From: Kitasatospora sp. NBC_01287
GTDB lineage: Bacteria; Actinomycetota; Actinomycetes; Streptomycetales; Streptomycetaceae
NCBI RefSeq assembly: GCF_026340565.1
Contig: NZ_JAPEPB010000001.1
Location: forward strand, 3,448,501-3,512,500
Length of the DNA: 64,000 nt
Direction: 5' to 3'
This document shows positions 28,001 to 35,990 of this stretch, one piece after another. The translations under genes were made by a program, and so were the position numbers. The number at the start of each line of letters is the position of its first letter. Positions within the stretch are counted from its first letter, which is position 1. The notes under the pieces were generated by a model. It saw only the letters and a program-made list of their open reading frames with translations. It was not told the DNA's origin and did no database searches.

Positions 28001-29729
28001 TGAGCTGCGGGAGAGCGCCGAGCGCGAGAGCACCGAGCAGCGCCGCACGGCCGCCGCCGAGGTCGCCGAACTGCGCGAGCGCACCGCCGCCGAGGTCGCC
28101 GAACTGCGCGCCGAGGCCGAACGGGACGCGACGGAGCAGCTCGAACAGGCCGCCGCCGCGGCCGCCGCCGAGCGCGAGAGCGCCGAGCGGGAGGCCGCCC
28201 GGATCGCCGCCGAGGCCGAGACCTACCACGACCGGCTGCGCGCCGAGGCCGACGCCTACGACAGCGGCCTGCGGGCCGAGGCCGAGCAGTACGCCGGCCG
28301 GCTGCGCGCCGAGAGCGAGGCCGAGGCCGCCCAGTTGGCCGCCGACGCCCGCGACTACGACGCGGCGGTGCGCGCCGAGGCCGACGCACAGCTCGCCGAC
28401 GCCCAGCAGGAGGCCCACCAGCACCGCACCGAGGCGCAGAGCCAGGCCCAGCACATGGTGGCCGAGGCGGACGAGCGCGGCGCCGCGATCCTGGCCGAGG
28501 CCGAGCAGTACGCGGCCCGGCTGCGCACCGAGGCCGAGGAGTACGCCTCCGCCACCCGCACGCTGGCCGAGGAGTACGAGGTCGCCAGCCGCGCCCGGGC
28601 CGACGCCTACGACGAGAGCACCCGGGAGCAGGCCGAGCACTTCGACAGCGCCACCAGGGCCCAGGCCACCTCGGTGCTGGAGAAGGCCTTCGCGGACGCC
28701 GAGTCGCTCGGCGAGGAGGCCCGGACCACCGCGCTGGCCACCACCGCCGCCGCCGAGGAGCAGGCCGACGCCATGGTCGCCGCCGCCCGCAAGGAGGCCG
28801 AGCGGCTGGTCGCGGCCGGCGAGGCGGCCGGGCAGGCCGAGGTCGAGCGGGCCCGCGCCGACGCCGACGCGCTGCTCTCCGAGGCCCGCCGGGACGCCAC
28901 GGCGATCCGCGAGCGGGCCGAGGAGCTGCGCGAGCGCACCGAGGCCGAGGTGGAGGCGCTGCACGAGCGCGCCCGCAAGGAGAACGCGCAGGCCATGAAG
29001 TCGGCCGGCGAGCGGGTGGACGCGCTGGTGACGGCGGCTCAGGAGCAGCTCACCGAGGCCGAGGAGCTGGCGGTGGCCGCCGTCGCCGAGGCCGAGGAGC
29101 GCGCCGCCGCGCTGGTGGCGGCCGCCGAGGAGCGCGCCGCCGAACTCACCTCCCAGGCCTCCTCGGAGGCCAGCAAGGTGCGGATCGCCGCGGTGCGCAA
29201 GGCCGAGGGCCTGCTCAAGGAGGCCGAGCAGAAGCTGGCCGCCTCCTCCAAGAAGGCCGAGCAGCTGGTCGCCGAGGCCGAGCGGAAGCGCAAGTCGGCC
29301 CAGGACGAGGCCGAGGAGCAGCTGGAGGCCGCGGCCGGTGAGGCCGCCAAGCGGCTGCGGGCCGCCGAGGAGACCGCCACCGAGCAGCTGCGGCTGGCCG
29401 AGGAGGAGGCCGACCGGGTGGCCACCGCGGCCCGGACCGAGGCCCAGCGGGTCACCGACGAGGGCCGGCGCGAGCTTGACGAACTGGTGCGCCGCCGCAA
29501 GGACATCAACACCGAGATCTCGCGCGTGCAGGACGTGCTGTCCGCGCTGGAGGCCTTCGAGGCGCCCTCCCCCGTGCAGCAGGCGGTGGCCCGGGAGGCC
29601 GCCGACTCCTCCGGCGGCGCCAAGCGCGGCGGTGGCGCCGGCGGGTCCAACGGGGGTTCCAAGGCGGGCGCTGGAGTGGGCGCCCCCCGATCGGGTGGCG
29701 GAAGGTCCGGGGGGACACCACCCGATTGA
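25029..29729 (+). CDS. scy: Scy, polarisome coiled-coil scaffold
   Basis: A 1566-aa protein, nearly all coiled coil. Residues 1-60 carry the short conserved N-terminal region (RGNDRYEVEDHLSQFEAEM...LAYQVEVLRAKL in two parts), related to the start of DivIVA-like proteins. From about 80 to 1500 the sequence is Ala/Glu/Arg-rich heptads, many with ERETAELRE-type and AEQYAARLR-type units of the long-period repeat. The C-terminus ends in a Gly/Ser-rich tail. Scy organises hyphal tip growth with DivIVA and FilP. S. coelicolor Scy is 1326 aa, so this one is longer by about 240 residues. GTG 25029 is preferred; the ribosome site is weak. filP follows after 107 nt. Confidence 0.92.
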   Translation: MRGNDRYEVEDHLSQFEAEMERLRKERDKTVEHAEDLAYQVEVLRAKLHESRRQLAQPRAFDAVSGQAEQLLRTAELQAQQLRADAERQLRESQAATQRLMAEAAERTARLEAELQGRRRQLEEEMVELRRAAEQHVNENVNWAEQTRAGTEQEAQRLLQEARAEADRLMGAARAEATALADQARAQTAADVDAARGEAQAAAEAALLRAQTDAERLLRAATEQAQHTVGQAEELRGSAATEAQQQLAGAQAAAARLQAEALTAAEQRVAAAQAEITELKQRAEQDQRQAQAAATRAQAEIERLRAEAEAESERARQEAAELREQATRAAEQLQAEALATASQRVADGEAASEQRSQTAKAEVARMVGRATEEADRIKAAAAELLVRARTAQAEADAAKAAADDENDRLRTAAESVATQLRSEAEAAIAELRAAAQAEAAEVRAQAEAAADALRNDAREQGRAEGAKDATVHLAKAAKSAEEALARATQDAQATLAEAGAEAERVRTEAAAEAERLREQAQAAVEQAQNAALDDAAGIRARMEAMQDEAARLRAEAEELRTGAAAEAEKLRGEARRQAVAQIEESAKSAEELLTKAKADSDELRAGAAAEVERLRGEAKEQAAQMQARAEQTLARARGEAEKLHAATQQQHKDTLAAAKAAAAENRAAAERETAELRREAVEYDQRLRAEAEEQADAVRSAAQQAAEEREAQAVAEAEQLLAEAEATANALREESRRAAEQGAADLLREREETAARLTAAQQAQDRAETAAEELTERTDAELTALRDAATRETDEQRREAAAEVAELRAVAERETDEQRESAERESAELRRAAAEYDQRLRAEAAEQAEELRTRAAEELAQAETAARSTVARADQEAGALRTAAAEEAAALRAEIAEALEQAKLEAAGVSAAATARATELVSTAEDEAAAVRQSVAGLHEKAAQQVAELTARAERSAADLRESAERETAELRERTGAELAELRAEAERETAELRESAERESTEQRRTAAAEVAELRERTAAEVAELRAEAERDATEQLEQAAAAAAAERESAEREAARIAAEAETYHDRLRAEADAYDSGLRAEAEQYAGRLRAESEAEAAQLAADARDYDAAVRAEADAQLADAQQEAHQHRTEAQSQAQHMVAEADERGAAILAEAEQYAARLRTEAEEYASATRTLAEEYEVASRARADAYDESTREQAEHFDSATRAQATSVLEKAFADAESLGEEARTTALATTAAAEEQADAMVAAARKEAERLVAAGEAAGQAEVERARADADALLSEARRDATAIRERAEELRERTEAEVEALHERARKENAQAMKSAGERVDALVTAAQEQLTEAEELAVAAVAEAEERAAALVAAAEERAAELTSQASSEASKVRIAAVRKAEGLLKEAEQKLAASSKKAEQLVAEAERKRKSAQDEAEEQLEAAAGEAAKRLRAAEETATEQLRLAEEEADRVATAARTEAQRVTDEGRRELDELVRRRKDINTEISRVQDVLSALEAFEAPSPVQQAVAREAADSSGGAKRGGGAGGSNGGSKAGAGVGAPRSGGGRSGGTPPD

Positions 29730-29836
29730 GCGGACATTGTCCGTCAGCCATAGGCTTCTCGCCTACGACACTCCGGTAACGTGTCAGGATTCCCTCAACC
29801 TCATCAGCGGTTTGACGACAGGAAGCCCAGAACCCC

Positions 29837-30766
29837 ATGAGCGACAGTCACTCCCCTCACGGCTTCGACCTGGTGCGCCGTGGGTACGAGCGCGCCCAGG
29901 TCGACGAGCGGATCACCAAGCTGGTGGCCGACCGTGACAGCGCGTTGACCCGGATCAGCGCGCTGGAGAAGCGGATCGAGGAACTCCACCTGGAGACGCA
30001 GAGCGCCCAGGCCCAGGTGGCCGACGCCGAGCCCTCCTACGCCGGCCTCGGCGCGCGGGTCGAGAAGATCCTGCGGCTGGCCGAGGAGGAGGCCAAGGAC
30101 CTGCGCGAGGAGGCGCACCGCGCCGCCGAGCAGCACCGGGAGCTGGCCGAGGCCGCCGCCCAGCAGGTCCGCTCCGAGGCGGAGAACTACGCCAAGGACC
30201 GCAAGGCGAAGGCCGAGGACGAGGGCCTGCGGATCGTCGACAAGGCCAAGAGCGACAGCGCCCAGCTGCGCAACGAGGCCAACAAGGACGCGCAGAACAA
30301 GCGTGAGGAGGCGGACGCCCTCTTCGAGGAGACCCGCACCAAGGCCGCCCAGGCCGCGCTTGAGTTCGAGACCAACCTGGCCAAGCGCCGCGAGCAGTCC
30401 GAGCGCGACCTGGCGGCCCGTCAGGCCAAGGCCGAGAAGCGGCTGGCCGAGATCGAGCACCGGGCCGAGCAGCTGCGCCTGGAGGCCGAGAAGCTGCGCA
30501 CCGACGCCGAGCGCCGCGCCCGCCAGACGGTGGAGACGGCCCAGCGCCAGTCCGAGGACATCGTCGCCGACGCCAACGCCAAGGCCGACCGGATCCGCAG
30601 CGAGTCCGAGCGCGAGCTGGCGGCGCTGACCAACCGCCGCGACTCGATCAACGCCCAGCTGACCAACGTCCGCGAGATGCTGGCCACGCTGACCGGCGCG
30701 GCCGTCGCAGCCGCCTCCCTGCCCACCGACGACGCCCTGGGCGTCCCGGCGCAGCAGTCCCGCTGA
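29837..30766 (+). CDS. filP: FilP, coiled-coil cytoskeletal protein
   Basis: A 309-aa protein, almost exactly the length of S. coelicolor FilP (310 aa). The N-terminal 30 residues (GFDLVRRGYERAQVDERITK) are the DivIVA-like conserved start; a long uninterrupted coiled coil covers residues about 35-285. The tail (TGAAVAAASLPTDDALG) is short and uncoiled. FilP forms filaments at the base of the tip apparatus and interacts with DivIVA and Scy. The gene follows scy in the same direction and may be transcribed with it as well as from its own promoter. A strong terminator follows. Confidence 0.95.
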   Translation: MSDSHSPHGFDLVRRGYERAQVDERITKLVADRDSALTRISALEKRIEELHLETQSAQAQVADAEPSYAGLGARVEKILRLAEEEAKDLREEAHRAAEQHRELAEAAAQQVRSEAENYAKDRKAKAEDEGLRIVDKAKSDSAQLRNEANKDAQNKREEADALFEETRTKAAQAALEFETNLAKRREQSERDLAARQAKAEKRLAEIEHRAEQLRLEAEKLRTDAERRARQTVETAQRQSEDIVADANAKADRIRSESERELAALTNRRDSINAQLTNVREMLATLTGAAVAAASLPTDDALGVPAQQSR

Positions 30767-30774
30767 CGCAGTGC

Positions 30775-30820
30775 CAGGACGGCGCCCGACCCCGCTGAGC
30801 CGGGGTCGGGCGCCGTCCTG
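30775..30820. terminator. Bidirectional terminator after filP
   Basis: Perfect 20-bp arms with loop CTGAGC (30795-30800), between convergent filP and the hydrolase gene. One of the strongest stems in the window. Confidence 0.9.
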
Positions 30821-30854
30821 CTGTGCCGTTGGAGGCCCCTGCCCCCGCCGCGGG

Positions 30855-31622
30855 CTACACCCGCCGCAGCAGCGCCGTCACCGCCGCGTTGAAGGCCGCC
30901 GGGGCCTCCAGCGCGCTCAGGTGCCCGACACCCGGAATCACCGTCAGTTCGGCGTCCGGCAGGGCCATCGCCAGCGCTTCCGCGTCCGCCACCGGGGTCA
31001 GTGCGTCGTACTCCCCCACCACCACCGCGGCCGGCACCCGCAACCGCTCCAGCAGCGGGAAGGAGTCGGGCCGGGCCGCCATGGCGCGCTGCGCCCAGGC
31101 CACCCCCGCCGGGGAGGCCGCGCCGATCAGCGCCCGCACCTCGGCGACCAGTTCCCCGGTGGAGTCCGGGCCGAGCAGCGAGCTCTCGGTCTTCTCCTCC
31201 AGCAGCAGGGCCACGCTCCGCCGGGCGAGAACCGCCGCCGCGATCCGCTCCCGGTTGGCCAGCGCGGCCGGCTGGTCCGCGCTCGCCTTGGTGTCGGCCA
31301 GCAGCAGGCCGGCCAGCCGCTCCGGGTGGCGGCGGGCGAAGGCCATCGCCAGGTAGCCGCCCATCGAGACCCCGCCGACCACCGCGCTCGCCACGCCCGC
31401 CTCGTCCAGCAACCCGGCCAGCAGGTCCGCCCAGTGATCGAGCGAGGGCTCCCCGTCCGGCGCCCGGGAGGCGCCGAAGCCCGGCAGGTCCGGCGCCAGC
31501 ACCCGGGCCGTGCCGAGTGCTCCGTCGAGCTGGGCGCGGTACATCCCCGCGTGGAGGGGGAATGCGTGCAGCAGGAGCAGCGGTGTGCCGTTTCCGCTGT
31601 CGCGAAGAGCGAGATCGGTCAT
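30855..31622 (-). CDS. Alpha/beta hydrolase
   Basis: A 255-aa soluble hydrolase. The catalytic triad is readable: S86 in GGVSMGGY, Asp in VVVGEYDALTP and His in GVGHLSALEAP. The oxyanion region LLLLHAFPLHAGMYR follows strand 3. ATG 31622 is chosen because it starts the conserved domain directly; the upstream codons in frame lack a ribosome site. It is divergent from an ABC transporter operon with an A/T-rich 104-nt gap. The substrate cannot be told; such proteins include esterases, lactonases and 3-oxoadipate enol-lactonase relatives. Confidence 0.88.
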   Translation of the reverse strand: MTDLALRDSGNGTPLLLLHAFPLHAGMYRAQLDGALGTARVLAPDLPGFGASRAPDGEPSLDHWADLLAGLLDEAGVASAVVGGVSMGGYLAMAFARRHPERLAGLLLADTKASADQPAALANRERIAAAVLARRSVALLLEEKTESSLLGPDSTGELVAEVRALIGAASPAGVAWAQRAMAARPDSFPLLERLRVPAAVVVGEYDALTPVADAEALAMALPDAELTVIPGVGHLSALEAPAAFNAAVTALLRRV

Positions 31623-31726
31623 GGCGCCCACCGTAGGCGGCATCCCGAAGAGCCGCACAATCCGGGCTCATATGTCTTATTTGTCATAAACTGACGACGC
31701 ATGAGGATCAGGGAGCGGGAGTGCCG

Positions 31727-32746
31727 ATGATCGAGTTGCACGGACTGACCAAGCGCTACGGCGACAAACTCGCCGTGGACGGACTCACCTTCCAGGTGCC
31801 GCAGGGCGTGGTGACCGGGTTCCTCGGTCCCAACGGCGCCGGCAAGTCGACCACGATGCGGATGATCCTCGATCTGGACCGTCCCACCAGCGGCCAGGTC
31901 ACCATCGACGGCAGGAGCTACGGCCACCTCAGCGAGCCGCTGAAGTACATCGGCGCGCTGCTGGAGGCGCAGGCCGTGCACCCGGGCCGCACCGCCCACA
32001 ACCACCTGCTCTGGCTGGCCCAGAGCAACCGCATCCCGGTGGGCCGGGTGGACGAGGTGCTCGCCCTGGTCGGCCTGACCGAGGTGGCGCACAAGCGGGC
32101 CCGCGGCTTCTCGCTCGGCATGGGCCAGCGGCTGGGCATCGCCTCGGCGCTGCTCGGCGACCCGGAGATCCTGATGTTCGACGAGCCGGTCAACGGACTG
32201 GACCCCGAAGGCATCCTGTGGATCCGCAATCTGATGAAGCGGCTGGCCGCCGAGGGCCGCACCGTCTTCGTCTCCTCCCACCTGATGAGCGAGATGGCGC
32301 TGACCGCCGAGCACCTGGTGGTGATCGGCCGGGGCAAACTGCTGGCCGACCTGCCGATGGCCGAGTTCATCGAGCGCAACTCGCGCTCGGTGGTCCGGCT
32401 GCGCACCCCGCACCCCGAGCAGCTGCTGGACGCGCTGGCCGGACAGTCGATCACCGTCGACCGGCGCCCCGACGGCTCCCTCGAGGTCGCCGGCGGCGAC
32501 CCGGCCCGGCTCGGCGACCTCGCCGCCGCGCACGGCGTCACGCTGCACGAACTGAGCCTGCAGCGGGCCTCGCTGGAGGAGGCGTTCATGCAGATGACGG
32601 CCGACTCGGTGGAGTACCACGCGGGCCCGCAGGGCGCCCCCGGCGCCCCCGGGCTCGATGCCGCGGGCGCCCCGGGCGTCTGGGGCGCGCAGTGGCAGCC
32701 GGCCGGCGGCACGGCGGACAAGAAGCAGCAGAAGGGCGCGAACTGA
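31727..32746 (+). CDS. ABC transporter ATP-binding protein
   Basis: A 339-aa ATPase. Walker A is GPNGAGKST (residues 34-42), the signature is the variant FSLGMGQRLGIA, and Walker B is ILMFDEPVNGLDPEG, with the switch histidine in FVSSHLMSEM. After residue 220 there is a C-terminal extension, last 45 residues Pro/Gly/Ala-rich. It belongs to the drug/antibiotic-export type (DrrA/CcmA-like). ATG 31727 follows GGGAG; an in-frame GTG at 31721 is possible. The permease gene begins 1 nt after the stop, so they form one exporter. The AT-rich segment at 31670-31700 probably holds the promoter. Substrate unknown. Confidence 0.92.
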   Translation: MIELHGLTKRYGDKLAVDGLTFQVPQGVVTGFLGPNGAGKSTTMRMILDLDRPTSGQVTIDGRSYGHLSEPLKYIGALLEAQAVHPGRTAHNHLLWLAQSNRIPVGRVDEVLALVGLTEVAHKRARGFSLGMGQRLGIASALLGDPEILMFDEPVNGLDPEGILWIRNLMKRLAAEGRTVFVSSHLMSEMALTAEHLVVIGRGKLLADLPMAEFIERNSRSVVRLRTPHPEQLLDALAGQSITVDRRPDGSLEVAGGDPARLGDLAAAHGVTLHELSLQRASLEEAFMQMTADSVEYHAGPQGAPGAPGLDAAGAPGVWGAQWQPAGGTADKKQQKGAN

Positions 32747-32747
32747 G

Positions 32748-33515
32748 ATGGCATCATTCCCCGCGATCCTGCGCTCCGAGTGGACCAAGATCCGCAGCGT
32801 CCGGTCCACGGTCTGGACGCTGCTGCTCACCTTCGTGGTGACGGTGGGCCTCGGCGCGCTGCTCTCGCTGCTCACCAGGAACAACTTCGCCGACTTCCGC
32901 AAGAACGTCAGCACGCCCTTCGACGCCACTGCGACCAGCTTCTCCGGCATCGTGCTGGGCGAGATCGCGATGATCGTCTTCGGCGTGCTGGCGGTCGGCA
33001 ACGAGTACAGCACCCGGATGATCCGGGTCTCGCTCGCCGCCGTACCGCAGCGCGGCACCCTGCTCAGCGGCAAGCTGCTGGTGGTCGGCGTGCTGGCCCT
33101 GCTGGTCTCGCTGGTGACGGCCTTCATCGCGTTCTTCCTGGGCCAGGCGCTGCTCGGCTCGCACCACACCACGCTCGGCTCGCCCGACGTGCTGCGCGCG
33201 GTCTTCGGCGCGGCGGCCTACCTGACCCTGCTCTGCCTCTTCTCGGCCGGGGTGACCGCGATGCTGCACAACCAGACCCTGGCGCTCGGGGTGCTGGTGC
33301 CGTTCTTCTTCCTGCTCTCGCCGATCCTCTCGGCGGTGCCCAAGGTGAAGACCCTGGCGCACTACTTCCCGGACTTCGCCGGGCGGCAGATGCTCACGGT
33401 CTTCCCGACCTCCGACACCCCGTACGGCTGGCTGGCCGGTTTCTTCATCTGCGGCGCCTGGACGTTGGCGGCCATGCTGGGCGGCGCGGCGGTGCTGAAG
33501 AGCCGGGACGCCTGA
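32748..33515 (+). CDS. ABC transporter permease
   Basis: A 255-aa ABC-2-type membrane protein with six predicted helices (about residues 20-40, 65-85, 105-125, 148-170, 178-198 and 228-248). The N-terminal motif ILRSEWTKIRSVRSTVWTLL is common to streptomycete permeases of this kind. It begins one base after the ATPase stop and shares its mRNA. The pair would work as a dimer of each subunit to export an unknown compound. No accessory or substrate-specific gene adjoins. Confidence 0.92.
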   Translation: MASFPAILRSEWTKIRSVRSTVWTLLLTFVVTVGLGALLSLLTRNNFADFRKNVSTPFDATATSFSGIVLGEIAMIVFGVLAVGNEYSTRMIRVSLAAVPQRGTLLSGKLLVVGVLALLVSLVTAFIAFFLGQALLGSHHTTLGSPDVLRAVFGAAAYLTLLCLFSAGVTAMLHNQTLALGVLVPFFFLLSPILSAVPKVKTLAHYFPDFAGRQMLTVFPTSDTPYGWLAGFFICGAWTLAAMLGGAAVLKSRDA

Positions 33516-33579
33516 CGGCGGTCCCGCACCCGCGGGCCCGCCCGCGCGGCGGCTCGGCTCGGCAGCGCGGCTCGGCGGC

Positions 33580-33909
33580 TCAGTAGCGGGGCGCGCCGCG
33601 CCCGCGCTGGACCGCCGAGCCGCGGCGTTCGCGGGCGCCCCAGCAGGCCCGGTGCCAGTGCCGGCGGTCCTCCACCCCGGCGCCGTGGTCGGGCCAGGCC
33701 ACCACGTGGCCCGTCCCGGGCGGGATCTCCTGATCGCAGCCCGGGCAGCGGTAGAACCGCCCCGGGGTGCCGGCCACCGTCTGGACCACCCACTCCTCGC
33801 CCTGGAAGCTCTCCGTCCGGCGCAGCGAGCCGCCGAGCGGGGCCGCGGGCTCGGCGCCCCGTTCGGTGGAGCTGCTGATCCGGTTGCGACGCGGAGACAC
33901 GATGGTCAC
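33580..33909 (-). CDS. Small zinc-ribbon-like protein, unknown function
   Basis: A protein of up to 109 aa. The central part has CPGCDQEIPPGTGHVV and a later HWHRACW, giving a C-x2-C...H-x3-C arrangement typical of a treble-clef or zinc ribbon. The flanks are charged and Arg-rich. Annotations as ATP/GTP-binding protein in relatives have no support in the sequence: there is no P-loop. Two GTG codons (33909 and 33900) are possible starts; GAGAGG lies at better spacing for the second. It is convergent with the ABC permease. Streptomycete-specific and conserved to my knowledge, but function is unknown. Confidence 0.7.
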   Translation of the reverse strand: MTIVSPRRNRISSSTERGAEPAAPLGGSLRRTESFQGEEWVVQTVAGTPGRFYRCPGCDQEIPPGTGHVVAWPDHGAGVEDRRHWHRACWGARERRGSAVQRGRGAPRY

Positions 33910-34171
33910 CTCTCGGTGGGGGCGCGGTTCGCCCTCCAGGTTAAGACCGACCGGCCCGGGGTCGGCGAACCCGGGGTCGGCAGGGAGCCGCCCTGAGGCG
34001 CACAGCGACCTCTATCACGACCAGGGTGGCGGTTGACGGGGTTTCGGGGATATACACCCGTTCTGCGAGGAAATTGCCCGTCCTGAGTGCCAATGGCACA
34101 TGACATGGGTTACTCACGTGGTGACAGAGCGGGGCTCGCACAGCCTGCGCGCACCCGAGGAGGGCATTTCC

Positions 34172-35503
34172 GTGACCCAGACCAGCGCCGCCGCCGGTGT
34201 CCACCCCGACTCCGACGCCGACCATCCGCCGCGCGCCGACCGGTCCGGCCGCGGCACCCGCGCGCCCCTGGCGGAGCGTCCGCCGGCGCTGCCCCCGGCG
34301 CCGGCCACCGAGCGCGGCGGCAGTCATCCGGCGGCCCAGGACACCATCCGGGTCGGCGCCTTCCTGCTCTCGGCCCAGTTCCCCGGCCAGCACCACGCCG
34401 AGGTACTGGACCGGACGGTGGCGGCCACGGTCGCCGCCGAACGGGCCGGGCTGGACGCGGTCTGGCTGGCCGAACACCACTTCGTCCCGTACGGGGTCTG
34501 CCCGAACGCCGCCACCCTGGCCGCGCTGCTGCTCGGCCGCACCCGGCGGATCCAGCTCGGCACCGCGGTCAGCGTGCTCTCCACCACCCACCCGATCGCG
34601 CTCGCCGAGCAGGCGGCGCTGCTGCACCTCACCTCCGGCGGGCGGTTCACCCTGGGGGTCGGGCGCGGGGGTCCCTGGGTCGACCTGGCGGTCTTCGGCG
34701 GCGGACTGGCCGCCTACGAGCAGGGCTTCGCCGAGCGGCTCGACCTGCTGCTGAGCTTCCTGCGCGGCTCACGGGTGCGCGGCGACGGGCCGCAGTTCAC
34801 CTTCCCCGAGGTCGCGGTGGTGCCGCGGGCGGCCGAGCCGGCCAGGCTGGCCGGGCGCGAACTGGCCGACTGGCTGGGCCTGCGCCCCGAACCGGCGCTG
34901 CGGTTCCCGCGCCAGCGCACCGAGGCCGGCGGTGCGAGCGGCGGTGCGAGCACGCCGGGCGGCGGCCCGACCGCGGCCGGGCCGGCCGTGGTGGTCGCCT
35001 GCACCTCCCCCGCCGGCGTCGAACTGGCCGCCCGGCGCGGGCTGCCGATGCTGCTCGGGATGCACTCGGGCGACGAGGACAAGCAGCTGATGCTCGCCGC
35101 CTACCGCACCGCCTGGCGGGCCTGCGGACACGGCGAGGAGCGACTGGCCCGGGTGGAGCGCGAGCACGTGGCGGCGGGCGTGGCGCAGGTGGCCGACCGC
35201 ACGCCCGCGGCCCGGGCCACCCTGCTGCGGGCGATGCCGGGCTGGTTCGAGTACGGGCTCGGCGCACATCGCACGGTGGACGGGCGGGAGCGCAAGATGC
35301 GCGATCCGCACGCGTACACCGAACTGCTCTGCGACCTGCACGCGGTGGGCACCCCGCGGCAGTGCGTGGACCGGCTGCTGGCCACCGCCGAGCGGACCGG
35401 GATCCGGCGCTTCGCGCTGCTCGCCGAGGGCTCGGGAGACCACGCGGGCACCTTGGAGAACATCACCCGGCTCGGCGCCGAGGTCCTCCCCCAACTGAGC
35501 TGA
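34172..35503 (+). CDS. Luciferase-like flavin-dependent oxidoreductase
   Basis: A 443-aa protein of the LLM (bacterial luciferase/F420 oxidoreductase) superfamily, TIM-barrel. The domain begins near residue 60 with IRVGAFLLSAQFPGQHH; AERAGLDAVWLAEHHF, LGTAVSVLSTTHPIALAEQ and GRFTLGVGRGG are the classic segments. An insertion rich in Gly/Ala interrupts the barrel around residue 255. GTG 34172 is fixed by GAGGAGG (34157-34163), spacing 8. The N-terminal 55 residues are disordered. Cofactor (FMN or F420) and substrate cannot be decided. It stands alone and is convergent with the SCO5389-family gene. Confidence 0.85.
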   Translation: MTQTSAAAGVHPDSDADHPPRADRSGRGTRAPLAERPPALPPAPATERGGSHPAAQDTIRVGAFLLSAQFPGQHHAEVLDRTVAATVAAERAGLDAVWLAEHHFVPYGVCPNAATLAALLLGRTRRIQLGTAVSVLSTTHPIALAEQAALLHLTSGGRFTLGVGRGGPWVDLAVFGGGLAAYEQGFAERLDLLLSFLRGSRVRGDGPQFTFPEVAVVPRAAEPARLAGRELADWLGLRPEPALRFPRQRTEAGGASGGASTPGGGPTAAGPAVVVACTSPAGVELAARRGLPMLLGMHSGDEDKQLMLAAYRTAWRACGHGEERLARVEREHVAAGVAQVADRTPAARATLLRAMPGWFEYGLGAHRTVDGRERKMRDPHAYTELLCDLHAVGTPRQCVDRLLATAERTGIRRFALLAEGSGDHAGTLENITRLGAEVLPQLS

Positions 35504-35539
35504 GGGCGGCCGGGCCTGGCAGGACCGGCACGGCCCGGT

Positions 35540-35596
35540 CCGTCAGGGCGATCGGCCGCCGCCGCTGGTGGCAGCGGCGCCCGACCGCGCTGACGG
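35540..35596. terminator. Nested hairpin between convergent genes
   Basis: Outer 7-bp arms (CCGTCAG / CTGACGG) enclose an inner hairpin with 8-bp arms and loop GTGG (35560-35579). It lies between the oxidoreductase stop and the SCO5389-family stop and can act both ways. Confidence 0.6.
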
Positions 35597-35597
35597 C

Positions 35598-35990
35598 TCA
35601 GCAGTCGCGCAGCAGCGGCGACTGGTTCAGCAGTTGGGCCCGTACCGAGGTGAAGCGCAGACGCCGCGCCTCGGCATCGGCCGTCGGACCGAAGACCGCC
35701 ACCCGGTGGCAGTTCTGGAAGGCCAGCTGGACCCCGAAGTGCCGCTGCAGGGCACCGCGGATGGCGTCACTGGCCATCGCGCGCAGCAGCTGGCCGCGCG
35801 CCTGCTCGCTCGGCGGCGGGACCTGGTTGTCCGCGAAGCCGGTGCCGTCGACCTTCATCTGGGCGACGAGCGAGCTGATCAGGTCCCAGGCATAGGGCAG
35901 GGACGTACGGACGCAGTCGACGAACTCCCGCTCGTCGACCTCGCCTCGCTCGGCCTTCTCCAGAAGAGCCGGTGAGACGTCGAGCGACAT
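35598..35990 (-). CDS. SCO5389-family conserved protein
   Basis: A 130-aa soluble protein, probably alpha/beta. It begins MSLDVSPALLEKAERGEVDE, has the conserved segment LPYAWDLISSLVAQM and PPPSEQARGQLLRAMASDAIR, and ends near LLRDC. GAGGAG lies 6 nt ahead of ATG 35990. Members of this family are found throughout streptomycetes with no assigned function; position next to nucS is conserved as I recall. No catalytic motif is visible. Upstream lies the 704-nt gap with short tandem repeats. Confidence 0.8.
   Translation of the reverse strand: MSLDVSPALLEKAERGEVDEREFVDCVRTSLPYAWDLISSLVAQMKVDGTGFADNQVPPPSEQARGQLLRAMASDAIRGALQRHFGVQLAFQNCHRVAVFGPTADAEARRLRFTSVRAQLLNQSPLLRDC

Noticed and set aside
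24714..28964. A very long open frame on the minus strand
   Set aside because: It is antisense to scy. Its Leu/Gly-rich repetitive protein is what the reverse of Ala/Glu/Arg coiled-coil codons gives in a high-G+C genome; no start signal supports it.
33580..33909. ATP/GTP-binding protein label
   Set aside because: No P-loop in the sequence; only a Cys/His metal-type motif.
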